This document shows, in pieces, positions 25,290-34,501 of a stretch of 52,133 nt of DNA. The stretch's first letter is position 1. Every line of letters starts with the position of its first letter. The DNA is taken from assembly GCA_001790525.1 (NCBI GenBank), contig MGCU01000010.1, positions 1-52,133 on the forward strand, read 5' to 3'. Source of the stretch: Candidatus Saccharibacteria bacterium RIFCSPHIGHO2_12_FULL_47_16b (GTDB lineage: Bacteria; Patescibacteriota; Saccharimonadia; Saccharimonadales; UBA10212). Both the position numbers and the translations under genes were made by a program. The notes beneath the pieces were generated by a model. That model was given only the letters and a program-made list of their open reading frames with translations. It did no database searches and was not told the DNA's origin.

Positions 25290-25976
25290 ATGGGCGAAGA
25301 AATTGACTTCCCTGAATCAAGCGCATTACCATCAGGAAACACAGATCCCGGTTACCTAGAAAACTATATCAAAACGATATTAAGTGGGATTATTAGAGCT
25401 AGGCACTCAGTGTTTCAAAGCCATGACTTTGCCTCTGAAAAACATGGTGACGCCTTTTCAGTCACGAAAATGGGCGACCCGGTAATGGACGCCGAAGCTG
25501 ATGACCTTCAAAATCCGGCAGTATATGACTTTAACTACTCTAATGCGGTTTTACATGCCTTTGAAGATAAATTTAGCATCCCTAAAAAGAGACCTAATGA
25601 GCATCGAAGCGCTCCCGGAACGTTTTATGTTCTTGGAGCTGAGGAAAACGGTAGATTCGTAATCCAAGGCGCCGGTTATTTATCTAGAGATATAACTACT
25701 AAACCCTCTGCTAATGCTTTTAAAGTCGTATTTAGCGACCGTACTCCGTATGAGCTTTTTCGCAAATGGTTAGTGGCCGATCCTCCACTAGCGCTAAAAT
25801 CAATTTTTGCTAGAGTTTTGACCAATCTCGATGGCAAAACTGTTGACGCAAATGATCCCAATGGAGTAAGCATTGGAAAAATGGCCCAGGCTGTTCCTCC
25901 CAAGGAGGGTCACTTCGCATTTTTTGATGGACCAGTGACAGCTCAACCGGTCGCGCATTTCGTCAGAAATTATTAG
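25290..25976 (+). CDS. Hypothetical soluble protein, 228 residues
   Basis: No family recognised and no membrane segment or signal peptide. Acidic N-terminus, a central PGTFYVLGAEENGRFVIQGAG segment with beta-strand character, and HFAFFDGPVTAQPVAHFV near the end. TAAAAT lies six bases before the ATG, so it is probably leaderless. It is convergent with the HAM1 gene, with five bases between the stops. Confidence 0.6.
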   Translation: MGEEIDFPESSALPSGNTDPGYLENYIKTILSGIIRARHSVFQSHDFASEKHGDAFSVTKMGDPVMDAEADDLQNPAVYDFNYSNAVLHAFEDKFSIPKKRPNEHRSAPGTFYVLGAEENGRFVIQGAGYLSRDITTKPSANAFKVVFSDRTPYELFRKWLVADPPLALKSIFARVLTNLDGKTVDANDPNGVSIGKMAQAVPPKEGHFAFFDGPVTAQPVAHFVRNY

Positions 25977-25981
25977 CTACT

Positions 25982-26530
25982 CTAGAGATTTTTTAAAAAC
26001 ATCTTGAGCTTTGGATAGACCGTAGCCGTGCGCAGTGAATAACGCAGCATTTCTTCCTCGATCATTTCTGAATTAGCCTTGGTTTGTCCGGCCGGAATAA
26101 AAATTCGGTTCCAGCCAAAACCGTCATCAGTACGAGGTTTGTCTGCTACACTGCCCTCCAGCCTACCTTCAAAAAACTTTATCTTTTGACCATCAAAGTA
26201 GGCATAACAAACTTCAGCAACTGCTCGTCTGTCCCCATAAAGATCAGCCAGTCGACATAAACCCTCAACGTCCAGTTCATCTAAAAACCATCTAATTAGT
26301 GGTCCTGGCAAGCGCCCCATTGGCTTTAGGATAAAAGAAATGTCTTCGACCAAAACTGGGCTCTTCATTATTTTGTAAGCTTGGCGGACTTTATGTTCAG
26401 TAATCTGCCTAAGGTTGAGTGATTGAATTTCATCTAAATCCAGCTTTTTGTGTGGTAGCTCGACGCCCAAGTATTTTGCCAGAAACTCGACCTTTTTGTC
26501 GTTGCCAGTAATAAATGTGACGCTAATCAT
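25982..26530 (-). CDS. HAM1/ITPase-like NTP pyrophosphatase
   Basis: 182 residues. FITGNDKKVEFLAKYLG at the N-terminus is the TGNxxK substrate loop; LDEIQSLNLRQI, VEDISF, LPGPLIRWFL and GRLEGSVADKPRTDDGFGWNRIFIP follow the HAM1/RdgB pattern. These enzymes hydrolyse non-canonical purine triphosphates (ITP, XTP) to monophosphates and protect DNA. A few motif residues differ from RdgB (GFGWNRIF for GFGYDPIF), as in archaeal-like members. No ribosome-binding site is visible. Confidence 0.85.
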   Translation of the reverse strand: MISVTFITGNDKKVEFLAKYLGVELPHKKLDLDEIQSLNLRQITEHKVRQAYKIMKSPVLVEDISFILKPMGRLPGPLIRWFLDELDVEGLCRLADLYGDRRAVAEVCYAYFDGQKIKFFEGRLEGSVADKPRTDDGFGWNRIFIPAGQTKANSEMIEEEMLRYSLRTATVYPKLKMFLKNL

Positions 26531-26598
26531 TTACTTAACCCAGCGCTAAATCTTGATATTTCGAAATATAATTATTCATTCTCTTCTCCATTCAGGAT

Positions 26599-28623
26599 TT
26601 AATGCTGGGCAAGCAAGTCAAGTAATTTCTGCTCGTCAATCTGCTTGGTGCCGAGCTTTCTGGCTTTGACTAATTTTGCCTCACCAACGTTAGCCCCCAC
26701 CACTAAATAGTCAGTCTCATTGCTGACCGAACTTTGGAAAGTCCCACCTTTGGCCCGGATGCGTTCGGCCGCCTCTTCCCGACTCATCGATTCCAATGTA
26801 CCGGTAACCACAAAGCTCTTGCCGCTTAATGGGCCGGTAGTTTTGCGAACGGCTTGAAGTTCAACTTCCAGTCTTTTGAATTTAGCTAGTAATTTTTTGT
26901 GAACCGGTTGCTCAAACCATTCCACTATTGCTTCGGCCACCACCTCGCCTATACCTTCAACAGCACTTAGTTCGTCAATCGTGGCATCTCTTAAATTTTC
27001 CATTGAATGAAAATGATTAGCTAAATCAATAGCCGTCTGTTCGCCGACGTGCCGAATGCCAAGTCCAAATAAAAAGCGCGGTAAAGGCGGATTTTTCTTA
27101 GCGGCGATTGCCAAAACCAATTTGTCGGCTGAAATATTAGCAAAGCGTTCCAATTTCAGTAAATCTTCTTTCTTAATAGAATAAATGTCAGCTTGATCGC
27201 GAATTAAGCCGGCTTGGATTAGGGCCATGACATTTTTCTCTCCCAGGCCTTCGATGTCTAAGGCGCCTTTGGATGCAAAGTGGCCAATTAATTTCCACGA
27301 CCGTGATGGACAAGCTGTGTTCGGGCATCGCCAAATAGCCTCTGTAGCTTTGGCTTTGACCAGTTTAGTGCCGCAATCCGGGCAATGGGTTGGCATGACG
27401 AATTTCTTCTCGCTGCCATCGCGTAGTTTTTTAAGCGGCTCAACCACTTCTGGAATAACGTCGCCGGCTTTATGAACAATTACCGTATCGCCGATTCGGA
27501 TGTCTTTGCGATGAACCTCGCCTTCGTTATGCAAAGTAGCCATTTGAACGGTACTGCCGGCCACCACTACCGGTTCGAGCATAGCCACAGGTGTGGCAGC
27601 GCCGGTCCGGCCAATGCTGACAAAAATATCTTTAACTTTGGTTGTGGCCTGCTCGGCTGGATACTTAAAGGCAACTGAACCGCGGGGCGCCTTACCAACC
27701 ACACCCAGCCGTTCATGCAGCCGGCGGTCATTAATTTTAATTACCAGACCATCTGTATTAAACCGCAACTTCTGCCGCTGCTGCTCCCATTTTTTATGGA
27801 ATTTGATTATTTCATCTGCCGAGTTGGCGACAGTGGCCATCGGATTGGCAATTACGCCAAGTGAACACAAGGTTTTATAGGCAAAGTCGTTGGTTAGGAC
27901 CTCGGCTTTGTTTTCATGGATTAAATCATAAGCATGGAAATGTAATGGTCTGGCAGCGACTAGCTTTGGATCAAGCTGACGGATAGTGCCGGCAGCTGTG
28001 TTGCGCGGATTGGCAAAAGCCGGTTTGCCGGCCTTGGTTTGTTGCTCGTTCAATTTTTTAAAGTCGTCTTTATACATGACGATCTCGCCGCGGATTTCGG
28101 TTCGGCCACCTAGGAATTTGACGCTGTCTTTAGTTTGCCTCAACCGTAGCGGCACAGATTCGATGGTGCGAACATTGGCAGTTACGTCCTCGCCAACAAA
28201 TCCATCGCCACGGGTTATAGCTTGCTTATAAACGCTGTCCTCGTAAACAATCGCGCAAGCCAAGCCATCCATCTTGATATCCATAAAATATTCCAGCTTA
28301 GCACCGGCCGGTAGTAATTTTTTAATCCGCTCAATCCAGGCATTGAGTTCGGTTTCGTCAAAAACGTCATTCAGGCTCAACATCCGCGAGCTATGCTGAA
28401 CCTGCTTAAAGCCGGGTAAGGGCTCGCCGGCTACTCGTTGGGATGGCGAATCGGGTGTTATCAGCTCCGGATACCTTTCTTCGATCTGTGACAGTTCATG
28501 CTTGAGACTATCGGCCGCTGCCTCGCTCATTATCGACTTATTGAGCACATGATAATGATAACGGTAATCATTTATCAGTTCGCATAATTTGGCCGCCCTC
28601 GCGGCTGGATCATATTTAGCCAT
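26599..28623 (-). CDS. ligA: NAD-dependent DNA ligase
   Basis: 674 residues from ATG 28623 (GGAG upstream); the TTG extension to 28644 is rejected because it includes that ribosome-binding site. Order: Ia domain, adenylation domain with the active-site KMDG in DIKMDGLACAIVYE, GRTEIRGEIV, TDGLVIKIND, OB fold, four-Cys zinc finger (CPDCG ... CPNTACPSR), helix-hairpin-helix region and C-terminal BRCT domain (SGKSFVVTGTLESMSREEA). It seals nicks during replication and repair. Complete and of usual length. Confidence 0.97.
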   Translation of the reverse strand: MAKYDPAARAAKLCELINDYRYHYHVLNKSIMSEAAADSLKHELSQIEERYPELITPDSPSQRVAGEPLPGFKQVQHSSRMLSLNDVFDETELNAWIERIKKLLPAGAKLEYFMDIKMDGLACAIVYEDSVYKQAITRGDGFVGEDVTANVRTIESVPLRLRQTKDSVKFLGGRTEIRGEIVMYKDDFKKLNEQQTKAGKPAFANPRNTAAGTIRQLDPKLVAARPLHFHAYDLIHENKAEVLTNDFAYKTLCSLGVIANPMATVANSADEIIKFHKKWEQQRQKLRFNTDGLVIKINDRRLHERLGVVGKAPRGSVAFKYPAEQATTKVKDIFVSIGRTGAATPVAMLEPVVVAGSTVQMATLHNEGEVHRKDIRIGDTVIVHKAGDVIPEVVEPLKKLRDGSEKKFVMPTHCPDCGTKLVKAKATEAIWRCPNTACPSRSWKLIGHFASKGALDIEGLGEKNVMALIQAGLIRDQADIYSIKKEDLLKLERFANISADKLVLAIAAKKNPPLPRFLFGLGIRHVGEQTAIDLANHFHSMENLRDATIDELSAVEGIGEVVAEAIVEWFEQPVHKKLLAKFKRLEVELQAVRKTTGPLSGKSFVVTGTLESMSREEAAERIRAKGGTFQSSVSNETDYLVVGANVGEAKLVKARKLGTKQIDEQKLLDLLAQH

Positions 28624-28639
28624 AATGGACTTCTCCAGC

Positions 28640-28737
28640 CGCAAACTCTAAACTCGAAACTCTAAACTCTAAGGTTTGGAATTTAGAACTTAGTATTTGG
28701 GATTTGTTGAGGATTTCGGGTTTAGGAATTAGGGTTT
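28640..28737. repeat. Low-complexity intergenic repeat, copy 2
   Basis: Begins AAACTCTAAACTCGAAACTC and matches the repeat at 10212-10290 over about 80 bases. It lies between the membrane-protein gene and ligA, both minus strand. Confidence 0.7.
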
Positions 28738-29691
28738 TCACTCTAACAATCCTCGATACAAGCTATATAAATAGATGTGGGCAAAAAATACGGTTAATAT
28801 ACTCAATCCGAAGAAAACGGCCGTCACCAGAACATCAGCGTAAAGAATGAGTGGGATGATAATAATCCCCATCACTAGCACGATGAAGACTGGTAAAAAA
28901 ACTACTTTCCGAATTACCGACCAGCGCCTGAACCTGACTAAGTTCTTGGCCGAGCGCAGTGCCTTGAGCGGCTCCATTTCTGGCAAAGTCACGATATAAA
29001 GCGCAAAAATTGAGCTGCTTAACATGTAAATTGACCAGATAGCTAAGCTGACAATCAGTATGGTCATGACTGCTACTGCGGTCACAGTGCTGCTGAAAAT
29101 ACTGGAGGTTATAGCTGCGACGATGAAGGACCCGAGTGTAATTGGTAGCAACTGCAAAATGATAACAAAAACGATTAGGACAAACTGGATTAGCGGTGAC
29201 ATGGCACTGTAAAAGGCTTGTTTAATTTTGATAGCCTGCCCGGCTAAAAGATGCCTAAGCGCCCAGATAATAACTAGGCTAACGATAATAAACAAAGCAA
29301 TTTGCATAACCGAATCTGCTTCTGAAGAAGTTAAGCCGGCATTGCTTAGCAGCGAGCCAAATCCGCCAACCGCCTCCGGCAAGTGCCAGCGGCCTTCGCT
29401 CTGCAGGTCAAGCTTAATATCTTCAAAAGAACTGCCAATATTACTAAAGCCGCTAGCGAAAAAAATGCTTAAGATAATGTAGACCAGAGCGATGCCGCCA
29501 AGCGGCTTCCAGAATTTTTTGAATACAGCAAAGGTTTGGCCAACTAATTGGAAACCTGTAGGAATTGGCGAGTAGGTTTTGGTTGTCCGCTTATCATATT
29601 TACGTTTCTGTAAACGCGTAGCCTTACGTCGCCGTAGAAAATTTCCCGCCGCATGGGCGGCAATGGACTTCTTACTCCCCTTCTTTGCCAT
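28738..29691 (-). CDS. Multi-span membrane protein, unknown
   Basis: 317 residues. A 40-residue Lys/Arg-rich N-terminus precedes about six hydrophobic segments. A short KALRSAKNLVRFRRW segment between spans resembles the amphipathic linker of glycerophosphodiesterase-membrane-domain/YciC-like proteins. TATAAT lies six bases before the ATG, indicating a leaderless message. Function unknown; the cationic N-terminus may contact nucleic acid or lipid. Confidence 0.65.
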   Translation of the reverse strand: MAKKGSKKSIAAHAAGNFLRRRKATRLQKRKYDKRTTKTYSPIPTGFQLVGQTFAVFKKFWKPLGGIALVYIILSIFFASGFSNIGSSFEDIKLDLQSEGRWHLPEAVGGFGSLLSNAGLTSSEADSVMQIALFIIVSLVIIWALRHLLAGQAIKIKQAFYSAMSPLIQFVLIVFVIILQLLPITLGSFIVAAITSSIFSSTVTAVAVMTILIVSLAIWSIYMLSSSIFALYIVTLPEMEPLKALRSAKNLVRFRRWSVIRKVVFLPVFIVLVMGIIIIPLILYADVLVTAVFFGLSILTVFFAHIYLYSLYRGLLE

Positions 29692-29727
29692 GATTTAATT
29701 ATACCTTAACAGGGGTAAAGTAGTCCG

Positions 29728-30591
29728 CTATAGTTTCATTTCGCGCAGAGCTTTGATGCGAGCTTCAACCGGCGGGTGGGTGCTAAAAAGTCCGGCCAAA
29801 GTTTTGCCGGAAAGCGGACTGGCAAAAAACATGTGAGCTGTGGCCGTATTCTGAATTTTGGTGGCGCTGCCTTGGGCCGCGATTTTTTCCAAAGCTTGAG
29901 CCAAACCTTCCGGAAAGCGAGTGGTAAGCGCACCAGTAGCATCAGCCAAATATTCGCGGCGGCGGCTGATGGCCAGTTGAATCAACATGGCCGCAATTGG
30001 CGCCAGAATTACCGCCACAATTGCCAGCATATACATCAGCTGATTACGATTATCGCGACCACCCCAGATAGTGATATGCCAGAAGAAATCGGCAATCATC
30101 GAGATGATACCGGCTAAAGCAAAGGCGATGGTATTAACTCGCATATCTAGATTTTTAACGTGGCCTAATTCGTGGGCCATGACGCCTTCTAGTTCCTGAT
30201 CATCCATTTTTTCGAGTAAACCGGTAGTGACACAAACGGCGGCATGCTTTGGATCGCGACCGGTAGCAAAGGCATTCAGAGTCGGATCATCCATGATGTA
30301 GACCTTTGGCATCGGCATCCCCTCGGTAATCGCCAGATTTTCAACTGTCCGCCACAGCCGGGGATTATCTTTCTTTTGAATTTCCTTAGCTCGATTGATA
30401 GCCAAAGCCATTTTGGCTCCGGCAAAGTAGCTAAAAATGGCATAGCTTATCGAAAACAGGCCAATAAAGAATAGCAGTCCGCGCTGGCCAGTGGCTTCGC
30501 TGATAACATAAGCCATCGCCCATAATAGAGCCAAGAAAGCGGTCAGCAGAATAACCGTTCGTCGTTTGTTAGAGGTTATTTGGTTATACAT
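29728..30591 (-). CDS. htpX: HtpX-type membrane zinc metalloprotease
   Basis: 287 residues. Two N-terminal membrane spans, MPKVYIMDDPTLNAFATG, the zinc motif HELGH in VMAHELGHVKNLDMR (near residue 140), two further spans, then SRRREYLADATGA supplying the third zinc ligand Glu. HtpX degrades damaged membrane proteins with its active site in the cytoplasm. It follows lemA, a common pairing. Confidence 0.95.
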   Translation of the reverse strand: MYNQITSNKRRTVILLTAFLALLWAMAYVISEATGQRGLLFFIGLFSISYAIFSYFAGAKMALAINRAKEIQKKDNPRLWRTVENLAITEGMPMPKVYIMDDPTLNAFATGRDPKHAAVCVTTGLLEKMDDQELEGVMAHELGHVKNLDMRVNTIAFALAGIISMIADFFWHITIWGGRDNRNQLMYMLAIVAVILAPIAAMLIQLAISRRREYLADATGALTTRFPEGLAQALEKIAAQGSATKIQNTATAHMFFASPLSGKTLAGLFSTHPPVEARIKALREMKL

Positions 30592-30606
30592 TTTGGCTCC
30601 TTGTTA

Positions 30607-30686
30607 GAGGTCCGACCTTGCATAAAGGTAGGTAAAATCTGGTGATTTTGCAAAAAATCTCTTTGCTTTATGCAAGGTCGGACCTC
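30607..30686. repeat. Large hairpin element between lemA and htpX (family H, copy 1)
   Basis: Perfect 21-bp arms, GAGGTCCGACC... (30607-30627) and its complement (30666-30686), around a 38-base AT-rich loop. Read on the minus strand it aligns along its length with 44920-44998, including AAGCAAAGAG and TTTTAC loop segments. It lies in the lemA-htpX gap and would form a strong RNA hairpin. Confidence 0.75.
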
Positions 30687-30696
30687 ACGTTATTTT

Positions 30697-31257
30697 CTAT
30701 TTTTCGAAGTCGACTTTGACCGGTTCACTGACAGTAGCTAATTCTTCGCCAGGCAAGACAAAGAATTCGCGCAGTTTGAAGCGGAACATAGCGGCAAAAA
30801 TATTGTTGGGGAATACCTGTATTTTGGTGTTGAGGTCACGGGCCGCGCCGTTATAAAAACGACGGGCGGCTTGGATTTTATCTTCAGTGTCCGTCAGCTC
30901 ATCTTGCAGTTTTTGGAAGTTTTCGGAAGCTCTTAGTTGCGGATAGGCTTCGGCTACCGCAAACAGGCTTTTCAGGGCTTTTTGGAACATACCTTCGGCC
31001 TCGGCTACCTCGCCGACTGATCCGGCACTTAGGGTCTTGGCTCTGGCTTCCGTAACTTTCTGGAAAACTTCTCTTTCATGCTTGGCGTAGCCTTTGACGC
31101 TGTTAACCAAGTTAGGTATAAGGTCGGCCCGACGTTTCATTTGGACTGTTATGTCACTCCAGGCCTCATCAACCCGGACTTTGGCCGTCACCAGACTGTT
31201 ATAGATATATACAATCAGTAGCAGAACAACGCCTGCGATTATCAAAATCCAAATCAT
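30697..31257 (-). CDS. lemA: LemA family protein
   Basis: 186 residues. One N-terminal membrane span (residues 3-22) then a long helical domain: YNSLVTAKVRVDEAWSDI, RRADLIPNLVNSVKGYAKHE and AARRFYNGAARDLNT, the last close to the RRFYN motif that defines LemA. The exact role is unknown; it is often paired with HtpX or TPM-domain proteins in envelope stress. GGAGG five bases before ATG; TATAAT further upstream overlaps the divergent promoter of the carboxypeptidase gene. Confidence 0.93.
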   Translation of the reverse strand: MIWILIIAGVVLLLIVYIYNSLVTAKVRVDEAWSDITVQMKRRADLIPNLVNSVKGYAKHEREVFQKVTEARAKTLSAGSVGEVAEAEGMFQKALKSLFAVAEAYPQLRASENFQKLQDELTDTEDKIQAARRFYNGAARDLNTKIQVFPNNIFAAMFRFKLREFFVLPGEELATVSEPVKVDFEK

Positions 31258-31289
31258 ATTTCCTCCAATTAACCCTTTTACTAACCTAA

Positions 31290-31297
31290 ATTATACA
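31290..31297. promoter_or_regulatory. Overlapping divergent -10 boxes (lemA / carboxypeptidase)
   Basis: ATTATACA gives TATAAT on the minus strand (31290-31295) for lemA and TATACA on the plus strand (31292-31297), with TTAACC 17 bp upstream of the latter. A dyad ATACAC-CAA-GTGTAT covers the same bases and could be an operator. Confidence 0.55.
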
Positions 31298-31305
31298 CCA
31301 AGTGT

Positions 31306-32499
31306 ATGATGAGAATGTTTATGCATTTTAGACTGAAAGTTTGGCTAGGTTTATTTATTGCCTGCCTCCTGCTTCTAGGAATCTATCTTTATAGCAGGCC
31401 GATACCGGAACTAAAGGTTTCGACTATCACGCTCACCAGCCCAGCCGAGACGGTTAGTTTACCTTGGCCGGTTTACGGCCAAGATGCTTTAGCAGAAGAA
31501 GATTTTGGTTTGCTGGCTAGCTACGGCGAGCAAAAAGCCGTGCCCATGGCCAGTACCGCCAAAATCATTACGGCTCTGGCTGTTATTAAACAAAAACCTC
31601 TGAAAACTGGTGAGCAAGGCCCGATTATAACTATTAGCCAAACCGACGTTGATTCATTCAACAGCTATTACAATCAAGGTGGTTCGGTTGCTAAAGTCGC
31701 AGTTGGTGAACAAATCAGCCAATATCAGGCTTTGCAAGCCATGCTGATTCCTTCGGCTAATAATTTTGCTGATACACTGGCCCGCTGGGCTTTTGGCTCA
31801 ATCGAGGCTTACGTTCAATACGCCAACCAAATGCTTGAGGCAATGAAGCTGACAAAAACTAAGGTTGTTGATGCCAGTGGTTTTTCGGCCGGTTCGGTCA
31901 GTACGGCCGAGGAACTCATCAAAATGGGTGAAGCTTTGATGGCTACTCCGGTGCTGGCCGAAATTGTTGGTCAACAGAGCGCCGAAATTCCGGTAGCCGG
32001 CAAGGTCAATAATATAAATTGGATGCTTGGCAGTGACGGCGTAGTTGGCATAAAAACCGGCAATACCGACGAGGCTGGAGGCGTTTTTGTATTTGCCGCC
32101 AAGCGGCAAATACTTAGTCAGGACATGACTTTTATCGGTGCAATTATGAGCGCGCCGACTCGCAATCAGGCCATTACTGATTCGCGGACTATCATAAGGT
32201 CACTAGATAGTGCATTCGAGGAAAGAATCATTGCCAAAAAGGATCAAATAGTCGGCAGTTTATCAGCGCCGTGGGGCGCATCGGCTAATGCTGTTTTGGC
32301 CGATGACTTTAAGGCTGTAGTTTGGAAAGGTCAAAACATTGAAGCTAAAACGCGATTGGACAAAATAGCTGCTCCGCTGAAGGCCGGCGCGCAAGTTGGC
32401 ACTATCAGATTTACATTGGGTGAGCGAAGCTTTAGTGAGGCTGTGGTTCTAAAAGATTCGCTGGAGGCCCCGCCCTGGCACTGGCGCATCTTTCGATAA
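31306..32499 (+). CDS. dacA: D-alanyl-D-alanine carboxypeptidase (peptidase S11)
   Basis: 397 residues. An N-terminal membrane anchor (about 11-30) exports the rest. All three penicillin-binding motifs are present: S83-T-A-K86 in PMASTAKIITAL, SAN near 148 and KTG near 249 (GIKTGNTDEAGG). A C-terminal beta-rich domain follows, as in PBP5-type enzymes. It trims D-Ala from peptidoglycan stem peptides, complementing ddl and murF in this window. The ATG lies eight bases after TATACA, so the message is probably leaderless; a second in-frame ATG follows immediately. Confidence 0.92.
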   Translation: MMRMFMHFRLKVWLGLFIACLLLLGIYLYSRPIPELKVSTITLTSPAETVSLPWPVYGQDALAEEDFGLLASYGEQKAVPMASTAKIITALAVIKQKPLKTGEQGPIITISQTDVDSFNSYYNQGGSVAKVAVGEQISQYQALQAMLIPSANNFADTLARWAFGSIEAYVQYANQMLEAMKLTKTKVVDASGFSAGSVSTAEELIKMGEALMATPVLAEIVGQQSAEIPVAGKVNNINWMLGSDGVVGIKTGNTDEAGGVFVFAAKRQILSQDMTFIGAIMSAPTRNQAITDSRTIIRSLDSAFEERIIAKKDQIVGSLSAPWGASANAVLADDFKAVVWKGQNIEAKTRLDKIAAPLKAGAQVGTIRFTLGERSFSEAVVLKDSLEAPPWHWRIFR

Positions 32500-32526
32500 T
32501 TCTGTAGAATAACAGAGGTAGAATTA

Positions 32527-32613
32527 GGCGCAGTGGTGAAATTGGTATACACGCTACGTTCAGGACGTAGTGGGGGCAACCCCGTGAAGGTTCAAGTCCT
32601 TTCTGCGCCACCA
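32527..32613 (+). tRNA. tRNA-Leu(CAG)
   Basis: Class II tRNA with a long variable arm. Acceptor GGCGCAG/CTGCGCC, anticodon stem CTACG/CGTAG around TTCAGGA (anticodon CAG), variable arm GGGGGCAACCCC, T-loop TTCAAGT, discriminator A, CCA encoded. It begins 28 bases after the carboxypeptidase stop. Confidence 0.95.
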
Positions 32614-32638
32614 AATCAAGCGAGTGGAGATTAGCCCT

Positions 32639-32662
32639 GCTCCGCCAGTCGGCGGACGGAGC
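32639..32662 (+). terminator. GC-rich hairpin after tRNA-Leu
   Basis: TCCGCC-AGTC-GGCGGA nested inside GCTCC...GGAGC. No T run follows, so it may be a processing or insulation hairpin rather than a classical terminator. Confidence 0.4.
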
Positions 32663-32699
32663 GCTGTCCTCTTTCGCCCACCACTAGAGGGAGTAATTA

Positions 32700-34325
32700 T
32701 TGAATAAGGTAGCTCATTATTTGCAGGAACATTTGCTGGGCGAGGTGACGACAAATTCTGAAGTCCGACGCTACTTTGCTTTCGATAAAAGCATTTTGCA
32801 TTTGGCACCGGCGATTGTTGCCTACCCACGCACTGAAGAAGACATCCGAAAAACCGCCAACTTTTGTTGGCAGTTAGCTAAACGCGGTCAGATTATTCCA
32901 ATTACGCCGCGCGGTGCCGGCACCGATACCTCTGGCGCTGCCATTGGCCCAGGCATCATGCTGGTCTTTCCGGCACATCTAAACAAAATTCTTAATCTTG
33001 ACGTTAAAAAGAAAACTATAGCCGTTGAGCCGGGTGTAACTTATGACGTGCTTACGCAAACTCTTTTTAGCCATCAGCTTTTCTTACCGCCCCAGCCAAA
33101 CCAGACATATGCCACCATCGGCGGCGGCGTAGCCAACAATAGCTTTGGCGAAAAATCGGTTAAATACGGCCCGACTAAAAAGTACGTCCGTTCGCTAAGA
33201 GTGGTACTGGCTAATGGCGAAGTCATTGAAACCGGCCCGCTTAATAAACGCGAACTATCTCGCAAGATGGGCTTAACTACTTTCGAAGGCGAGATTTACC
33301 GCGCCCTCGATAAGCTATTGGAAGAAAATCAGCAGATAATACAAGAATCACGAGACCGCTTCACTCATATTGCCAATAGCGCCGGCTACAACATCTTCGG
33401 CGTCAAGTCCAACGATAATTTCGATCTGACACCTTTAATCGTCGGCTCGCAAGGCACGCTCGCCGTAATTTCTGAAGCAACATTAGCAGTTGAAAATCAT
33501 AATCCACAAACCACCCTATGTTTGGCCAGCCTGCCGAAACTGGACAGTTTGGCCGAGCTGTTGCCGCAAATCAAACAACTCAAGCCGAGTGTTTTAGATT
33601 TTATCAATCAGCCGGCCTTGCAGCTTATCGCCAGTCTTAATCCCAACGAACTAACCGATTTCCCGACCGACCTAAACAGTGCTATTCACTTGATTATCGA
33701 ATTCGATCATCAAAAAAGCGGTCAGCAAAAGGACGCCCTCAAAAAATTAGATAGGCTAATAACCAGCGCCGATGGTACTTTGGCGGCCTCGACTAATCCA
33801 AGCGAGCAAGCCGAGATCTTAAAAATTAAGCAGAGCCCAGCTACCATTGTCAACTTTACCAAAGGTCCAGCCAAGGCCGTACCGGTAGCCGAGGCCGTAG
33901 CTGTTCCGGATAATCAAGTTTATGAATATCTGCGGCGGGCTTACGACACCTATCACAAGGTCGGTCTGCCGCCGGCGGCCTGGGGTCAGATTGGCAGTGG
34001 AATTGTCCGTTTTCAGCCGCTGCTCGATTTAGCCAAAGTCAGCGACCGACAGAAACTATTTAAAATATCAGATAGTTTATACAGCTTGGCTGTTAAGTTT
34101 GGTGGTTCGATTACAGCTGGAGCTGGCGACGGCCGCCTGCGCGCACCGTACCTCAAACTGCAATATGGTGAGAGCCTGCTATCTATCATGCAAGCCGTTA
34201 AAAAGATTTTTGATCCTTACGGTCTGCTAAACCCAGGGGTAAAGACTGCCACGCCAGCTGAAGTTAAAGGCTTGATGCGCACCGATTACAGCCCCGGACG
34301 CCATTTCGAACATTTATATAGATAG
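32700..34325 (+). CDS. FAD-linked oxidase / D-lactate dehydrogenase-like
   Basis: 541 residues from TTG 32700, with GGGAG six bases upstream. The FAD-binding (PCMH-type) domain shows TPRGAGTDTSGAA, VEPGVTYDVL and IGGGVANNSFGEKSVKYG. The C-terminal cap domain ends with GGSITAGAGDGRLRAPYL and FDPYGLLNPG, as in glycolate oxidase GlcD and D-lactate dehydrogenases. No membrane span or iron-sulfur segment. It probably oxidises a 2-hydroxy acid such as D-lactate; the electron acceptor is unknown. Two motif changes from GlcD (AGAGDGR for EHGDG) suggest a divergent subgroup. Confidence 0.85.
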   Translation: MNKVAHYLQEHLLGEVTTNSEVRRYFAFDKSILHLAPAIVAYPRTEEDIRKTANFCWQLAKRGQIIPITPRGAGTDTSGAAIGPGIMLVFPAHLNKILNLDVKKKTIAVEPGVTYDVLTQTLFSHQLFLPPQPNQTYATIGGGVANNSFGEKSVKYGPTKKYVRSLRVVLANGEVIETGPLNKRELSRKMGLTTFEGEIYRALDKLLEENQQIIQESRDRFTHIANSAGYNIFGVKSNDNFDLTPLIVGSQGTLAVISEATLAVENHNPQTTLCLASLPKLDSLAELLPQIKQLKPSVLDFINQPALQLIASLNPNELTDFPTDLNSAIHLIIEFDHQKSGQQKDALKKLDRLITSADGTLAASTNPSEQAEILKIKQSPATIVNFTKGPAKAVPVAEAVAVPDNQVYEYLRRAYDTYHKVGLPPAAWGQIGSGIVRFQPLLDLAKVSDRQKLFKISDSLYSLAVKFGGSITAGAGDGRLRAPYLKLQYGESLLSIMQAVKKIFDPYGLLNPGVKTATPAEVKGLMRTDYSPGRHFEHLYR

Positions 34326-34330
34326 CTTGG

Positions 34331-34406
34331 TGGTGGGGCCGGAAGGATTCGAACCTACGACTTTCTGCGTGTAAAGCAGACGCTCTAGCCGCTGAGCTAC
34401 GACCCC
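34331..34406 (-). tRNA. tRNA-Val(TAC)
   Basis: Acceptor GGGGTCG/CGGCCCC with one wobble, anticodon stem TCTGC/GCAGA around TTTACAC (anticodon TAC), T-loop TTCGAAT, CCA encoded. Last gene of a four-tRNA minus-strand cluster. Confidence 0.95.
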
Positions 34407-34416
34407 GCGTTTTTAA

Positions 34417-34501
34417 TGGTGGGTGAGAGAGGACTTGAACCTCCACGCCTTGCGGCACAGCCACCTCAAGGCTGCGTGTATACCAATTTCACCACTCACC
34501 C
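34417..34501 (-). tRNA. tRNA-Leu(GAG)
   Basis: Class II tRNA. Acceptor GGGTGAG/CTCACCC, anticodon stem CAGCC/GGCTG around TTGAGGT (anticodon GAG), variable arm with TGCCGCAAGGCG, T-loop TTCAAGT, CCA encoded. Its first base directly follows the CCA of tRNA-Phe. Confidence 0.95.
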
